A DNA stretch of 64,000 nt. Origin: Bradyrhizobium sp. CB3481 (GTDB lineage Bacteria; Pseudomonadota; Alphaproteobacteria; Rhizobiales; Xanthobacteraceae). Made by a program: the position numbers and the translations under genes. The notes under the pieces were generated by a model. The model ran no database searches. It was given only the letters and a program-made list of their open reading frames with translations, and had not been told where the DNA came from. The stretch's first letter is position 1. The number at the start of each line of letters is the position of its first letter. The DNA is taken from contig NZ_CP121647.1 of assembly GCF_029714305.1 (NCBI RefSeq), forward strand, positions 5,786,501 to 5,850,500, read 5' to 3'. Below, piece by piece: positions 39,975 to 48,704 of the stretch.

Positions 39975-40222
39975 TGAGCAATGCGAACTCGACGCTCCTC
40001 ACCATCGACGAGGGCTGGCTTGTCCTCGACGATCCGGGGTTCGCCCAGCAGCTTCGCGAATGGCTGAAGACATTCAGGAAGAAATGCCTCCGTCGTCTTC
40101 GCCATGCAATCGCTCTCCGACATCGAGGGTAGCAACATCGCACCCGCGATCGTCGAAAGCTGCCCGACGCGCATCTTCCTGCCGAACGAGCGCGCTATCG
40201 ACTCCTGCTCATCATTGTATGG
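39975..40222 (+). pseudogene. trbE: TrbE/VirB4 conjugation ATPase fragment
   Basis: TLLTIDEGWLVLDDPGFAQQ with LREWLKTFRKK is the Walker B region of TrbE/VirB4 ATPases. After a frameshift it continues ASVVFAMQSLSDIEGSNIAP and AIVESCPTRIFLPNERAID, a highly characteristic TrbE C-terminal block. Both ends are lost. This is a trace of conjugative machinery of the kind carried by integrative elements and plasmids of rhizobia. Confidence 0.8.
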
Positions 40223-40262
40223 AGGATTGCCATGCCCAAGACGTAAGCGCGAAGCCGATCTT

Positions 40263-41640
40263 TCAATTACCCCTAATTTTTGCCTCGATCGCGGCTCCGA
40301 GTTCGATGTCGGTTAGCCGCGACAGTCCACGCCAGATCACGGTATTTCCTGGAGGCGGATCGTTGGCTCGCGCCAAGTATCCTCCGAGCCGCGCGATCTT
40401 GACGACATAGTGCGAGAGCGTGCTTCCTCGACAGTGATCGCCACCCCTGTCTTTCACCAATGATCAAGGAGCCTGATTTCGAGATCATTCAGCGCCGTCT
40501 GCGGTGCGGCATTCGGCGAGGAACGATTGAGCATCGTCATCCAGAAGACGCGCCAACTCACAATGCAGTAAACTGCGATCAGATTGACCAAACGCTCAGC
40601 GGTTCGCAATTTAGAATCCTCCGCCTTGCAGCCCAATTTGAGGATCTTATGGAAGACTTCGACCTTCCACCTCAACGCGTACCATTCGATCTTCTCGATG
40701 GCGTCCTTGCGCGATTGGACCGGGAGGTCGGTGAGGAGCTTCCACTCGATCTTCTTTCGCCGCTTCGGCGTCCCCCGCTCTTGAGCATGGATCACGGTCA
40801 GAGTGAGTGCGGGATATTTCTTCTGCTTGCCGATCGGCGGCAGAATTCGAAGCTTGCGGAAACGAATTTCGAGCAGCGCTTCATCCGGATCGCCTTTGTC
40901 GTCCTTGAGGTTGATCCGATGTAGGCCTTTGACCGTAACCTCGTCCATTTCGTCGGCAATTGTATAATTGCCGTCCCCCGCAAGCCGATCAACACAGGTT
41001 CGCACCAGGAAATGCGTTCCAACCTCCTCGGCCAGGCAAAACAGCTCATAGATGTCGCTCTCGCGATCACCAATATGAACGCATCGTCCAGGGGCGGCGA
41101 GAAGGTCGGTCGATTACTATAATTCTCCAGCAGCGGATGCTCTCCTTCTGCTCGATCGGAACCCGTGTCGGATTAATCTTTCGCTTCAGCGCCGTCGTCC
41201 CCTTGAACTTCTTGTGTGTCCAGAACTTGATGCCGCCAGTCCGAAGGGAAGCCCCTCGGTCGTCACGGCGAGGCTCGAATGCATCAGGATGCCGCGCTGC
41301 GTGCGCCCTGCCGTCTTACCGGTAAAGCCAATCAGATCTGGCTTCTCGCGCTTGAAGCTGAACTCCGTCGCGTTATGGAGGATGAGGATCGGTCCCTCGG
41401 TCGCCGTTGCGCGCCTGCGCGTCGCCTCGAAATGACCCCAAAGAATATCCGCCTCGTTGACCCGTTCGTTGGAGAAGAAGCGATAGCCCGCCTTCGTGTT
41501 GGCCCAGTCCTGACAAACCAGCGGGATGCTCTGCCCCATGTCGCTCCCGACTTGTGCGAGCAATTTGCAGAACCGCCGGCCAAGCCGCTCATCCTTAAAC
41601 TCGCATCCTGCAGCTTCCCGATCAACCCACGTCTCGACCC
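40263..41640 (-). pseudogene. IS4-family transposase, frameshifted, 5'-truncated
   Basis: From 41640 downward: WVDREAAGCEFKDERLGRRF and DWANTKAGYRFFSNERVNEA (the N-terminal DNA-binding domain of Tn5-like IS4 enzymes), LILHNATEFSFKREKPDLIG (catalytic Asp region), WKLLTDLPVQSRKDAIEKIE, YALRWKVEVFHKILKLGC (Glu region), and the tail LGGYLARANDPPPGN. Frames change near 41200-41000 and 40455. The start codon side is cut by the end of the IS21 element at about 41645. Confidence 0.85.
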
Positions 41641-41707
41641 CGCGGGTCACTTCAAATTCCTCCCGGTGCGGTCAGTCAAATTCCTCCAAGGCAGGACAAG
41701 TTGCTTG

Positions 41708-41953
41708 TTAGTTTGCCTTTGTTTCACGGGCAAGAGTTTCGGCGGCCTCTTTGAGCCGATAGCTGCATCCGTCGAACTCAAGCAGATGGCAATGATGCAT
41801 CAGGCGATCGAGGATCGTCGTACTCATGGTGTTGTCCCCCAGGTATGTCCCCCAATCCTGCACGACGCGATTGGAGGTGACGATGACGCTGCGGTGCAGT
41901 TTGTATCGCTGATGGATCAGGGTCTGCAGCAATGCGCCGGCGTCGTCAGGGAT
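41708..41953 (-). pseudogene. istB: istB of IS21-B, C-terminal piece
   Basis: DAGALLQTLIHQRYKLHRS then VIVTSNRVVQDWGTYLGDN and LLEFDGCSYRLKEAAETLAR to the stop at 41708. It continues LLVLDDLFLARAIP of the 48008-48211 piece; the break is the IS21-A insertion with a 6-bp target duplication. Confidence 0.85.
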
Positions 41954-42213
41954 TGCGGATTCCGATGATCGCGCGCAGCTATTCCAATCTGATGCCGCGC
42001 AGCATTCCAATCTGATCGCGCGCATGTGAAGCCCCCGATCGTTAAAGGCAATTGGTACTATCGGTCGCCCGTGGTCAAGCGGCCGCCGAAGAGATCACGT
42101 CTGGTGTCGCTCGATGGAGCGAAGCTGACTGGACGCGCACCCCCAACAGTGCCGTAGCGGCCGGTCAGCTTCGCGGGCTGTAGTCCCTGGTCTTCATCGG
42201 GCCGACGATGTAA

Positions 42214-42955
42214 TCAAGCCCGAGGAAGAACCGGCGTGCGACGCATGGAGTCACCGTTTAGTTCCAGCCTGTGAGCGTTGTGAAGCAACCGATCAAGTAT
42301 GGCATCAGCGTAAGTTGGGTCATTTATGAGCTCATGCCATTTGGCAATTGGAAGCTGGCTGGTGACGAGTGTTGATCGACGGCCGTAGCGGTCTTCGAGG
42401 ATTTCGAGCAGATGATGCCGGGCATTGGCGTCGATGGCCTGGAGGCCCCAATCGTCCAAAATTAGGAGCTCGACGGCGGCGATGCTCTTCATCCGCGAAG
42501 TGAGTCGACCGTCGCCCCGGGCAAGGTCCAGTTCTTCGAACAACGGCGGCAGCCGGGTGTAAAGTACAGAATGGTTGTCCCGGCAGGCCTTGTGACCAAG
42601 CGCACAGCCCAGCCAGCTTTTCCCGACGCCGGGTTGGCCCGACAATGGCACAATTCTCATGGTTTTTGATCCAGTCTCCCTTGAGCAGCATGTCGAACAA
42701 GCGGCGGTCGAGCCTACGGCGTGCGCGGTAGTCGATATCCTCGGGCACGGCATGATGACGCAGCTTTGCCTTGCGGAGACGAAGCGCCAGGCGCCGGTTG
42801 TTACGCCAGGTCGCTTCACGATCCAGCAGCAACGCCAACCATTCGGCGTGAGCGAGACCATGGACCTCCTCGTTGTCGGCAAGGTTCTTAAAGGCCTCGG
42901 CCATACCGGTAAGGCCGAGCTGGGTAAGCAAGTGGAGTGTAGGGTGTGTCAGCAT
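42214..42955 (-). pseudogene. istB: istB of IS21-A, one frameshift
   Basis: ATPase helper of IS21 transposition. From 42955: MLTHPTLHLLTQLGLTGMAE, ALLLDREATWRNNRRLALRL and DYRARRRLDRRLFDMLLKGD. A frameshift near 42640 leads to GQPGVGKSWLGCALGHKA (Walker A), AAVELLILDDWGLQAIDANA (Walker B) and LVTSQLPIAKWHELINDPTY. It is otherwise full length. Confidence 0.88.
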
Positions 42956-42966
42956 TTTCTTCCCTT

Positions 42967-43745
42967 TTAGTGGTAATAGTCCGAGCCTCTGATGTTGGTG
43001 TGTAGGATCGGCTCGCGCTCGGGGGACGCGGGCGTTACAACGCGATCAAGCTCCTTCTCGAGGATCGATTTGACGCTCGGGTAGTTGCGAGTCCGGATTT
43101 CAATCGCGCGCAGCGCGGCCGCCTCGAGGCGTTCGGCGCCAAAGTGCTTCTCAAGTCGGATGATCCCCAGGCACGAACGATAGCCCTGTTCGGGATGCGG
43201 CCGATCCTCGATGATCCGGTCGACCAGCAGGCGCAGCATCGGGCCGATCCGGCTTGCCTCCTGCGGATCTTTGCCGGCGTCCACTCGCCATAGCGCCGGT
43301 GGCTGGAAGGCATGTGGGCGCTGATCGTCGTGTGATGCCCGTTGCCGCTGCCGCGCATGTGCACGGCGATACGCTCGCCCCCCAGGAAGATTTCAATCGT
43401 TCGCGCACAGATCCGCGCTTCTACCTCGCGACGGGCGAAGCGGTAGGGCACCGAGTAGTAGTGTCGTTCGATCTCGACGTGATAGTCGAGCCCAACCCGG
43501 CATCGGCGCCATTCGGCATGGACCCACGGCTCGCCGGGGAGCGGTTTAAGATTCGGCGCGTCAATTTCCTCGAACAGCTGGCGCCGTGTGCGGCCATACT
43601 GGCGTAGCACCCGCCCGTCATTGAGCTTGGCCAGCCACTCGGCAATCGCACCGTTGAGCTCGGCAAGGCCGTAAAAGGTTCGGTTGCGCAGCCGTCCCAG
43701 TAGCCAGCGCTCGATGATTCCGACGCCGGCCTCAACCTTCGCCTT
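42967..43745 (-). pseudogene. istA: istA of IS21-A, C-terminal part
   Basis: The frame reads [59 protein letters not shown] and, after a frameshift near 43290, the tail ending at 42967. The N-terminal catalytic domain is at 47049-47817; the cassette 1 insertion separates them at PRDKA/KVEAG. Confidence 0.88.
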
Positions 43746-43753
43746 GGCAAAAG

Positions 43754-44059
43754 TTGTCGACTGCAGGTCATGCGGGTACGACCCAGCAAAAGGTGCGGAT
43801 CACGCATCCCTTCCATCCGCTTTGCGGTCGCAAGTTCGAGCTGATCTGTCGGCGCCGTCATTGGGGCGAAGACCGGGTGGTCTATGAGGGTCAGAACGGT
43901 CGACTTTGCACGATCGCGAGCGCATGGACCGATATCGATCCACCCGATGAGTTCCGGCTGATCGCTGCGGGTAGAGCAGCCTTTTGCGCGGTTGACCTGT
44001 TGGCGCTTTGTGACGCGCTGGATCAACTCGCGGAGAGCATGGGCACCCGCGATGCGTAA
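43754..44059 (+). CDS. DUF5372-like small protein of cassette 1
   Basis: A ~101-residue frame with a TTG start; a later start is possible. It contains [20 protein letters not shown] and [20 protein letters not shown] then [20 protein letters not shown]. The HPFHPL...GEDRV...AWTD pattern is what I remember of DUF5372 proteins, which often sit beside recombinases. Its function is unknown. The counterpart in cassette 2 begins YPFHPRCG at 48256. Confidence 0.6.
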   Translation: MSTAGHAGTTQQKVRITHPFHPLCGRKFELICRRRHWGEDRVVYEGQNGRLCTIASAWTDIDPPDEFRLIAAGRAAFCAVDLLALCDALDQLAESMGTRDA

Positions 44060-44224
44060 AGATAAATACGCCGCATATGTAAAGACAATAACGCCATGCT
44101 GTCGACGCGGCGCAGTGTATTTCCACCAAAATAGAGGCGGCAAATCTTCATATTGCGTCAACATCTCCGTTGACACCCCAACATGTAGAGGTGTATTTAT
44201 ATTTACGTAAGATTGAGGCCGAGC

Positions 44225-44695
44225 ATGGCCAGGGCGAAGAAGCGGGATTCGAAGAGCGAGGCGCTGGCGCAAGACGGCGTCCTCAATTCAAATCCGGAAG
44301 CTGTCCGCGACCCCTCGTTCGTCAGCAACCCATTCTTCGATGCGAAGGACCTGGTGCAGGTGCGCTACGAGATGGTGCGACGTCACCAGGTCGACGGCAT
44401 TGCGATCAGCGAGGCCGCCGAGACATTCGGCGTGACGCGCCCGACCTTCTACAAGGCGCAGAGCGCCCTGCAAACCTCCGGGCTTGCCGGCCTGTTGCCG
44501 AACCGGCGAGGCCCCAAAGGCGGCCACAAGGTCTCCGCCGAGGTCGTTGCGTTCGTCGCAGCTCTCAAAGCTGCAAGACCCGAACTGACGACGTCGCACT
44601 GCCTAGATGCGATCGAGGCGCGGTTCGGCGTCAAGGTGCACCGACGCAGCCTGGAGCGGGCGCTGGCGCGCAAAAAACGACTCAATCCAGCTTGA
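44225..44695 (+). CDS. HTH-domain protein of cassette 1
   Basis: A 156-residue basic protein. Residues ~60-100 form a helix-turn-helix (VDGIAISEAAETFGVTRPTF) followed by GLAGLLPNRRGPKGGHKVSA. The second half (LTTSHCLDAIEARFGVKVHR) looks like another winged-helix unit, as in transposase-like or regulator proteins with two HTHs. The stop overlaps the TTG start of the next ORF (TTGA). It probably binds the cassette ends or promoter; this is an inference. Confidence 0.65.
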   Translation: MARAKKRDSKSEALAQDGVLNSNPEAVRDPSFVSNPFFDAKDLVQVRYEMVRRHQVDGIAISEAAETFGVTRPTFYKAQSALQTSGLAGLLPNRRGPKGGHKVSAEVVAFVAALKAARPELTTSHCLDAIEARFGVKVHRRSLERALARKKRLNPA

Positions 44696-44973
44696 TCGCC
44701 GCGCCTGCGGACGCAGCGGACAGCTACGAGAAGCTACGCGCCGCCGCATTGCGTGCCGAGTTCACGGCCTGCCCGGGTCTCACCATTCTTCGTCGACGGG
44801 GATTGGCAGCGTGGATCCGAGCACGCGGGCAGGAGGTCAATACCGAGGCGGCCTGCCACGACCATCGGCTCGCGCACTCGGCCCCAGACAATCCGTCGCC
44901 CGCAACAAGCGACGTCACGCGCCTCATCGCTGGCATCCTCGTCGCCATCGCAATGGAGCCCTTCCATGCCTGA
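44692..44973 (+). CDS. 93-codon ORF coupled to HTH and recombinase genes (cassette 1)
   Basis: The TTG start at 44692 overlaps the HTH gene stop, and the stop overlaps the recombinase ATG by 8 bases. The sequence SYEKLRAAALRAEFTACPGL and VTRLIAGILVAIAMEPFHA has a hydrophobic C-terminus. I do not recognise it. The tight overlaps on both sides argue that it is a real gene in a four-gene operon. Confidence 0.5.
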   Translation: MIAAPADAADSYEKLRAAALRAEFTACPGLTILRRRGLAAWIRARGQEVNTEAACHDHRLAHSAPDNPSPATSDVTRLIAGILVAIAMEPFHA

Positions 44974-47101
44974 GCTTAAAGTCACTGCCGACCATCTCAA
45001 GCGCGACGCTTACCTCTATGTCCGCCAATCGACCCTTCGCCAGGTCGCCGAGCACGGCGAGAGCACCGAGCGCCAATATGGGTTGCGGGATCGAGCAGTT
45101 GTGGCCGGCTGGCCGGTCGAGCGCGTTCACGTCATCGATCGCGATCTCGGCAAGTCCGGATCAAGTACGACAGCACGCGATGGCTTCCAGCAACTGGTGA
45201 GCGAGGTGGCGCTCGGCAAGGCTGGTATTGTCATGGGGCTGGAGGTCTCGCGCCTTGCGCGCAACTCGGCCGACTGGCACCGGCTCATCGAACTTTGCGC
45301 ATTGACGGCGACGCTCATCCTTGACGAAGACGGTATCTACGATCCAGCCAGCTTCAACGATCGCCTCTTGCTCGGCCTCAAAGGTACGATGAGCGAGGCC
45401 GAGCTGCACATCCTTAAAGCACGCATGCGTGGTGGTCAGCTCAACAAGGCCCGTCGCGGCGAGCTCGAGATGTGCCCTCCGGTTGGGCTGGTTTACCGGA
45501 ACGATCGAACGATCGGCCTCGATCCCGACCTCCAGGTGCAGAACGCAATCCGTCTCGTGTTCGATGCCTTCGAGCAGACCGGAAGTGCGATGCAGACAGT
45601 CCGCTTCTTCCGGGAGCAAGGTTTGCTGTTCCCGCGACGACTCCGGACAGGACCGAACAAGGGTGATCTCCTGTGGGCGGCGCCGCACCATGCGCGCGTT
45701 CTGCAGGTGCTCCACAATCCGCGCTACGCCGGCGCTTTTGCGTATGGCCGAACGCGTATACGGCACCGGCCCGATGGTGGCACCAGTGTCGTCAAGGTTG
45801 CCAGGGCCGATTGGCAGTTCGTTATGCCGGGGATGCACCAGGGCTACATCGACTGGGAACGCTTCGAGGCCAACCAGCGGCGGCTCGCCGACAACGCTCG
45901 TGCCTTCGGTGGCGAGCGGCGGTCGGGACCGGCGCGCGAGGGACCGGCGCTTCTCCAAGGTCGCGTGGTCTGTGGCCTGTGTGGCGAACGCATGGGTGTG
46001 CGCTACAGCCAGGAGCACGGCAGCACCGTCCCAACCTATCTGTGCCAGGCGAACGCGGTACGCCGCGCGGGATGGACCTGCCAAACGGTTCCCGGGAAGA
46101 TCGTCGATGCGGGGATCGCAGACCTGATGATCGAGCTGATGACGCCGATGACGCTGGCCGTCACCCTCGAGGTGCAGCGCGAGCTCGAGACGCGCGCCGC
46201 AGAGACCGATGCAGCGCGTCGCCAGCATGTCGAGCGGATGCGCTATGAAGCCGAGCTTGCGCGTCGACGCTACATGAAGGTCGATCCCGACAACCGACTC
46301 GTCGCCGATTCACTCGAGGCCGAATGGAACGACAAGCTGCGCCGCCATGCCCATGCCGCCGAAGACTACAAGCGCCGAAGCAAACAGCAGGCTGCGGCAC
46401 TCAGCGCAGAAGCCCAGCGACGCATCCTTGACCTCGCCGAGCAGCTTCCGCGGATCTGGCAAGATCCGCGAGTTGAGTCCCGCGAGCGCAAGCGCATCGT
46501 GCGTCTGCTCATCGACGACGTAACCTTAATCAAGTCGCAAACTATCACGGCCCATGTGCGCCTGTCCGGCGGCGCCACGCGTACCTTGGTGCTCGACCGG
46601 CCGCTACCCATCGCCCAGATCCGCAAGTTCAAACCTGAACTCGTCGCCGAGGTTGATCGTCTTCTTGATCATCATTGCGATCGCGAAGTCGCCGAGATTC
46701 TCAATAAGCACGGATGGCGTACATGGGAGGCAAAGGCGTTCAATCTGAAGAAGGTTGCCTTCATTCGCTGCGCCTACAAACTTGCGAGCCGATATGAGCG
46801 GCTGCGTCGGCGTGGTATGCTCACGACGCGCGAGATCGCCACCAAGTTCTGCGTCTCCGAGACAGCCGTACACACGTGGGGTCGCCAGGGGCTCATCTCA
46901 AAATGCTATACCGACAGCCTGAACCGTGGCCTGTGGGAGATCCCTCCTGGCATGACGATCCGCAAGGGCTGCGGTGGGCGCGGCGCGCGCCCGGCGCAAC
47001 TCACCGCATCACCGCGCCATCACAGGAATGAGGTGCAGTATGAAGCGCTCGCCTTATCTCTCGGGCGACGCGGCCGTGCCGGCAAAATCGCCGTGCCGTA
47101 A
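44966..47101 (+). CDS. Large serine recombinase (cassette 1)
   Basis: The start is MPELKVTADHLKRDAYLYVR. The resolvase domain has LYVRQSTLRQVAE (catalytic Ser), RDLGKSGSST and EVSRLARNSADWHRLIELCA. The recombinase domain follows (GLDPDLQVQNAIRLVFDAFE), then the zinc ribbon (VVCGLCGERMGVRYSQE) and a coiled coil. A C-terminal HTH (LTTREIATKFCVSETAVHTW) completes a ~711-residue protein. The frame crosses the right att repeat and ends at 47101, so about 15 C-terminal residues are encoded by istA DNA read backwards. The enzyme looks otherwise intact. Confidence 0.88.
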   Translation: MPELKVTADHLKRDAYLYVRQSTLRQVAEHGESTERQYGLRDRAVVAGWPVERVHVIDRDLGKSGSSTTARDGFQQLVSEVALGKAGIVMGLEVSRLARNSADWHRLIELCALTATLILDEDGIYDPASFNDRLLLGLKGTMSEAELHILKARMRGGQLNKARRGELEMCPPVGLVYRNDRTIGLDPDLQVQNAIRLVFDAFEQTGSAMQTVRFFREQGLLFPRRLRTGPNKGDLLWAAPHHARVLQVLHNPRYAGAFAYGRTRIRHRPDGGTSVVKVARADWQFVMPGMHQGYIDWERFEANQRRLADNARAFGGERRSGPAREGPALLQGRVVCGLCGERMGVRYSQEHGSTVPTYLCQANAVRRAGWTCQTVPGKIVDAGIADLMIELMTPMTLAVTLEVQRELETRAAETDAARRQHVERMRYEAELARRRYMKVDPDNRLVADSLEAEWNDKLRRHAHAAEDYKRRSKQQAAALSAEAQRRILDLAEQLPRIWQDPRVESRERKRIVRLLIDDVTLIKSQTITAHVRLSGGATRTLVLDRPLPIAQIRKFKPELVAEVDRLLDHHCDREVAEILNKHGWRTWEAKAFNLKKVAFIRCAYKLASRYERLRRRGMLTTREIATKFCVSETAVHTWGRQGLISKCYTDSLNRGLWEIPPGMTIRKGCGGRGARPAQLTASPRHHRNEVQYEALALSLGRRGRAGKIAVP

Positions 47102-47817
47102 TGCTGCGCCATATCGCTGTAGCTGCGGTTGACCATAGGGTCATAGAGGCAGGCCTTGATCACCGCGACCTTGGCGTTGTCGGGCACCAGCAGTTGCGTC
47201 GCGCCGCCAAAAAAGAAGGCCGCGTTATGTCCCGCGATCCAGTCGCCGAGCTGCTCGGTCCACGTCGCCAGCGCGAACGACAAGCTGGATGCGCCCATGA
47301 CCGCCACGAAGATGTGCGCGTCGCGCACCTCGCCAGTCTTACGGTCAACCACCGGCACCGTGTCGCCGGCATAGTCGACAAACAATTTCTCGCCGCCGCC
47401 GTGGTGCTGGCGCATCACCAGCGGCAGCCGGCCTTCCCAGTTGCGGAACAAGTCACAGAAACGGCTGTACCGGTACCCGTCCGGATGCTCTGCAATGTAC
47501 TCGTCCCACAGCACCTGCAAGGTCACATGCTTGCGCTTGAGCTCGCGGGCAATAACGGACCAGTCCGGTTCGGCCACCTTGCGGCGACCCGGCTTCACGC
47601 CAGGCAACCCGTACAGCCGTTGCTCCAACTCGGCGTCGCTTATCGCTTCCGGGACTGGCCATGCCAGACCCGCGCGCGCAAACCGCTTCAGCGTGTCACG
47701 TACCGTCGTCGGCCCGATGCCGACGCGCTCGCCAACCACGCGCGTCGAGAGCCCAGCCTCAAGGCTCAACCTCACAATCTCGCGCACCTGGCGCATGATA
47801 ACCCTCCTCGTCGGCAT
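47049..47817 (-). pseudogene. istA: istA of IS21-A, N-terminal part
   Basis: The ATG at 47817 has GGGAGG upstream (MPTRRVIMRQVREIVRLSLE). The HTH LSTRVVGERVGIGPTTVRDT is followed by the integrase core KLFVDYAGDTVPVVDRKTGE (D), LVPDNAKVAVIKACLYDP (D) and DMAQHYGTAILPARPRRPRD, ending at the cassette insertion. Confidence 0.88.
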
Positions 47818-47879
47818 CCAATCCTCCCAACTGCTTCCAGCCGGAGAAATGGCCCAACGATCGGGCCTCACACCATCCG

Positions 47880-48001
47880 AAACTGCGCGCGATCAAATCG
47901 GAATGCTGCGCGGACAATGCTCGGAATGCTGCGCGCGATCATTTCGGAACCCTGCGCGCCATCAAGTCGGTACGTCGCGCACCATCACCTCGGAATCGGC
48001 A
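47880..48001. repeat. IS21-A end: multiple short direct repeats
   Basis: Three or more spaced copies of a TCGGAATGCTGCGCGCGATC-like motif, in the arrangement of the IstA-binding repeats at IS21 ends. The opposite end (41954-42028) carries the same motif inverted. Confidence 0.75.
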
Positions 48002-48007
48002 AGGGAT

Positions 48008-48211
48008 GGCGCGTGCGAGGAACAGATCGTCCAGCACGAGGAGATCGCAGTCGATGATGGTTCTCAGGCGCACCTCGCGTTGCGCCGGGGAGTTCAGGGC
48101 ATAGCGGTGGAAGAAGTCGTCGGTCTCAAGATACTGGACCTTGTGGTTTTGCAGGATCGCCTGATAGGCAATCGCCTTGGCGATGTGGGATTTCCCGGTG
48201 CCAGGCGGACC
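48008..48211 (-). pseudogene. istB: istB of IS21-B, middle piece
   Basis: GPPGTGKSHIAKAIAYQAI then VQYLETDDFFHRYALNSPAQ and TIIDCDLLVLDDLFLARAIP. It begins at the cassette 2 junction inside the Walker A loop and ends at the IS21-A insertion. Confidence 0.88.
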
Positions 48212-48243
48212 AGCGTCATAATGCCGGGTGTCTGGGATCTGAT

Positions 48244-48480
48244 GTGGAGATCCTTTACCCGTTCCATCCGCGATGCGGAGCGTCAGTCGTGGTTATCGCC
48301 TGCAAGCGGATTGGGGGTGATACGCATTTTGTTATCAGACAACCTGACGCCACGTTGACGCTGCTGCCGGCATGGATGGCGGCTCCCGCCGCCGCGTCCT
48401 CCATCTCAAAGCTGATCCGCGGCTTCCGGTGGATCGTCTACTGGAGGCGCGTCTTCTTGTCGACGCGCCCTTAGCCTCCT
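48244..48480 (+). pseudogene. DUF5372-like gene of cassette 2, frameshifted
   Basis: MEILYPFHPRCGASVVVIAC and THFVIRQPDATLTLLPAWM are in one frame; LKADPRLPVDRLLEARLLVD continues in another after about 48375. The layout parallels the protein at 43754-44059. Confidence 0.5.
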
Positions 48481-48516
48481 CTTCCAGCGAATCGTCCCAT
48501 TCGCGAGGAGGTGGTC

Positions 48517-48704
48517 ATGGCGGATGGATCACGTCGTCAGGGGATCTGTTCGAGAGCCCTCCGACATACACCAGCATTCCAATCGAAACCCATCAGCAAA
48601 TGCTGGAGCTCTTAAAGGAGCTTCTGACCGAAGCGCTCACCGACAGCGCAGTCGAGGCACACGACGTGAACCGGGAGGACAGCGATGAGCAAGATCACGC
48701 CTGA
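48517..48704 (+). pseudogene. DLF-motif small ORF of cassette 2, probable frameshift
   Basis: ATG 48517 begins MADGSRRQG. After a one-base shift near 48540 it continues GDLFESPPTYTSIPIETHQQ and MLELLKELLTEALTDSAVE to a stop at 48704, overlapping the recombinase ATG at 48685. It is the counterpart of the intact ORF at 16985-17224 (QMDLFGSG..., then a Leu-rich helix). Its function is unknown. Confidence 0.5.

Larger units (their letters stand above)
43739..47055 (+). mobile_element. Serine-recombinase cassette 1 inserted in istA, with putative att core repeats
   Basis: Removing the DNA between the two copies of TCGCCTT (43739-43745 and 47049-47055) restores ist[14 protein letters not shown] exactly. 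The cassette holds, in order on the plus strand, a DUF5372-like gene, an HTH gene, a 93-codon ORF and a large serine recombinase. There are no inverted repeats, consistent with integrase-type serine recombination. Confidence 0.75.
41954..48001 (-). mobile_element. IS21-family element A, inserted in istB of IS21-B, carrying serine-recombinase cassette 1
   Basis: Inverted ends TGCGGATTCCGA (left) and TGCCGATTCCGA (right, reverse strand) are bracketed by the direct repeat AGGGAT at 41948-41953 and 48002-48007. Repeated end motifs of the IS21 type (CGGAATGCTGCGCGCGATCA variants) fill 47880-48000 and, inverted, 41954-42028. The element contains istA (split) and istB. Confidence 0.88.

Noticed and set aside
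45161..46228. 355-codon minus-strand ORF
   Set aside because: It is the shadow of the cassette 1 serine recombinase.
47880..48001. Short regularly spaced repeats as a possible CRISPR array
   Set aside because: The repeats are imperfect, too few and lie exactly at the IS21 end with an inverted counterpart at the other end; no cas genes nearby.
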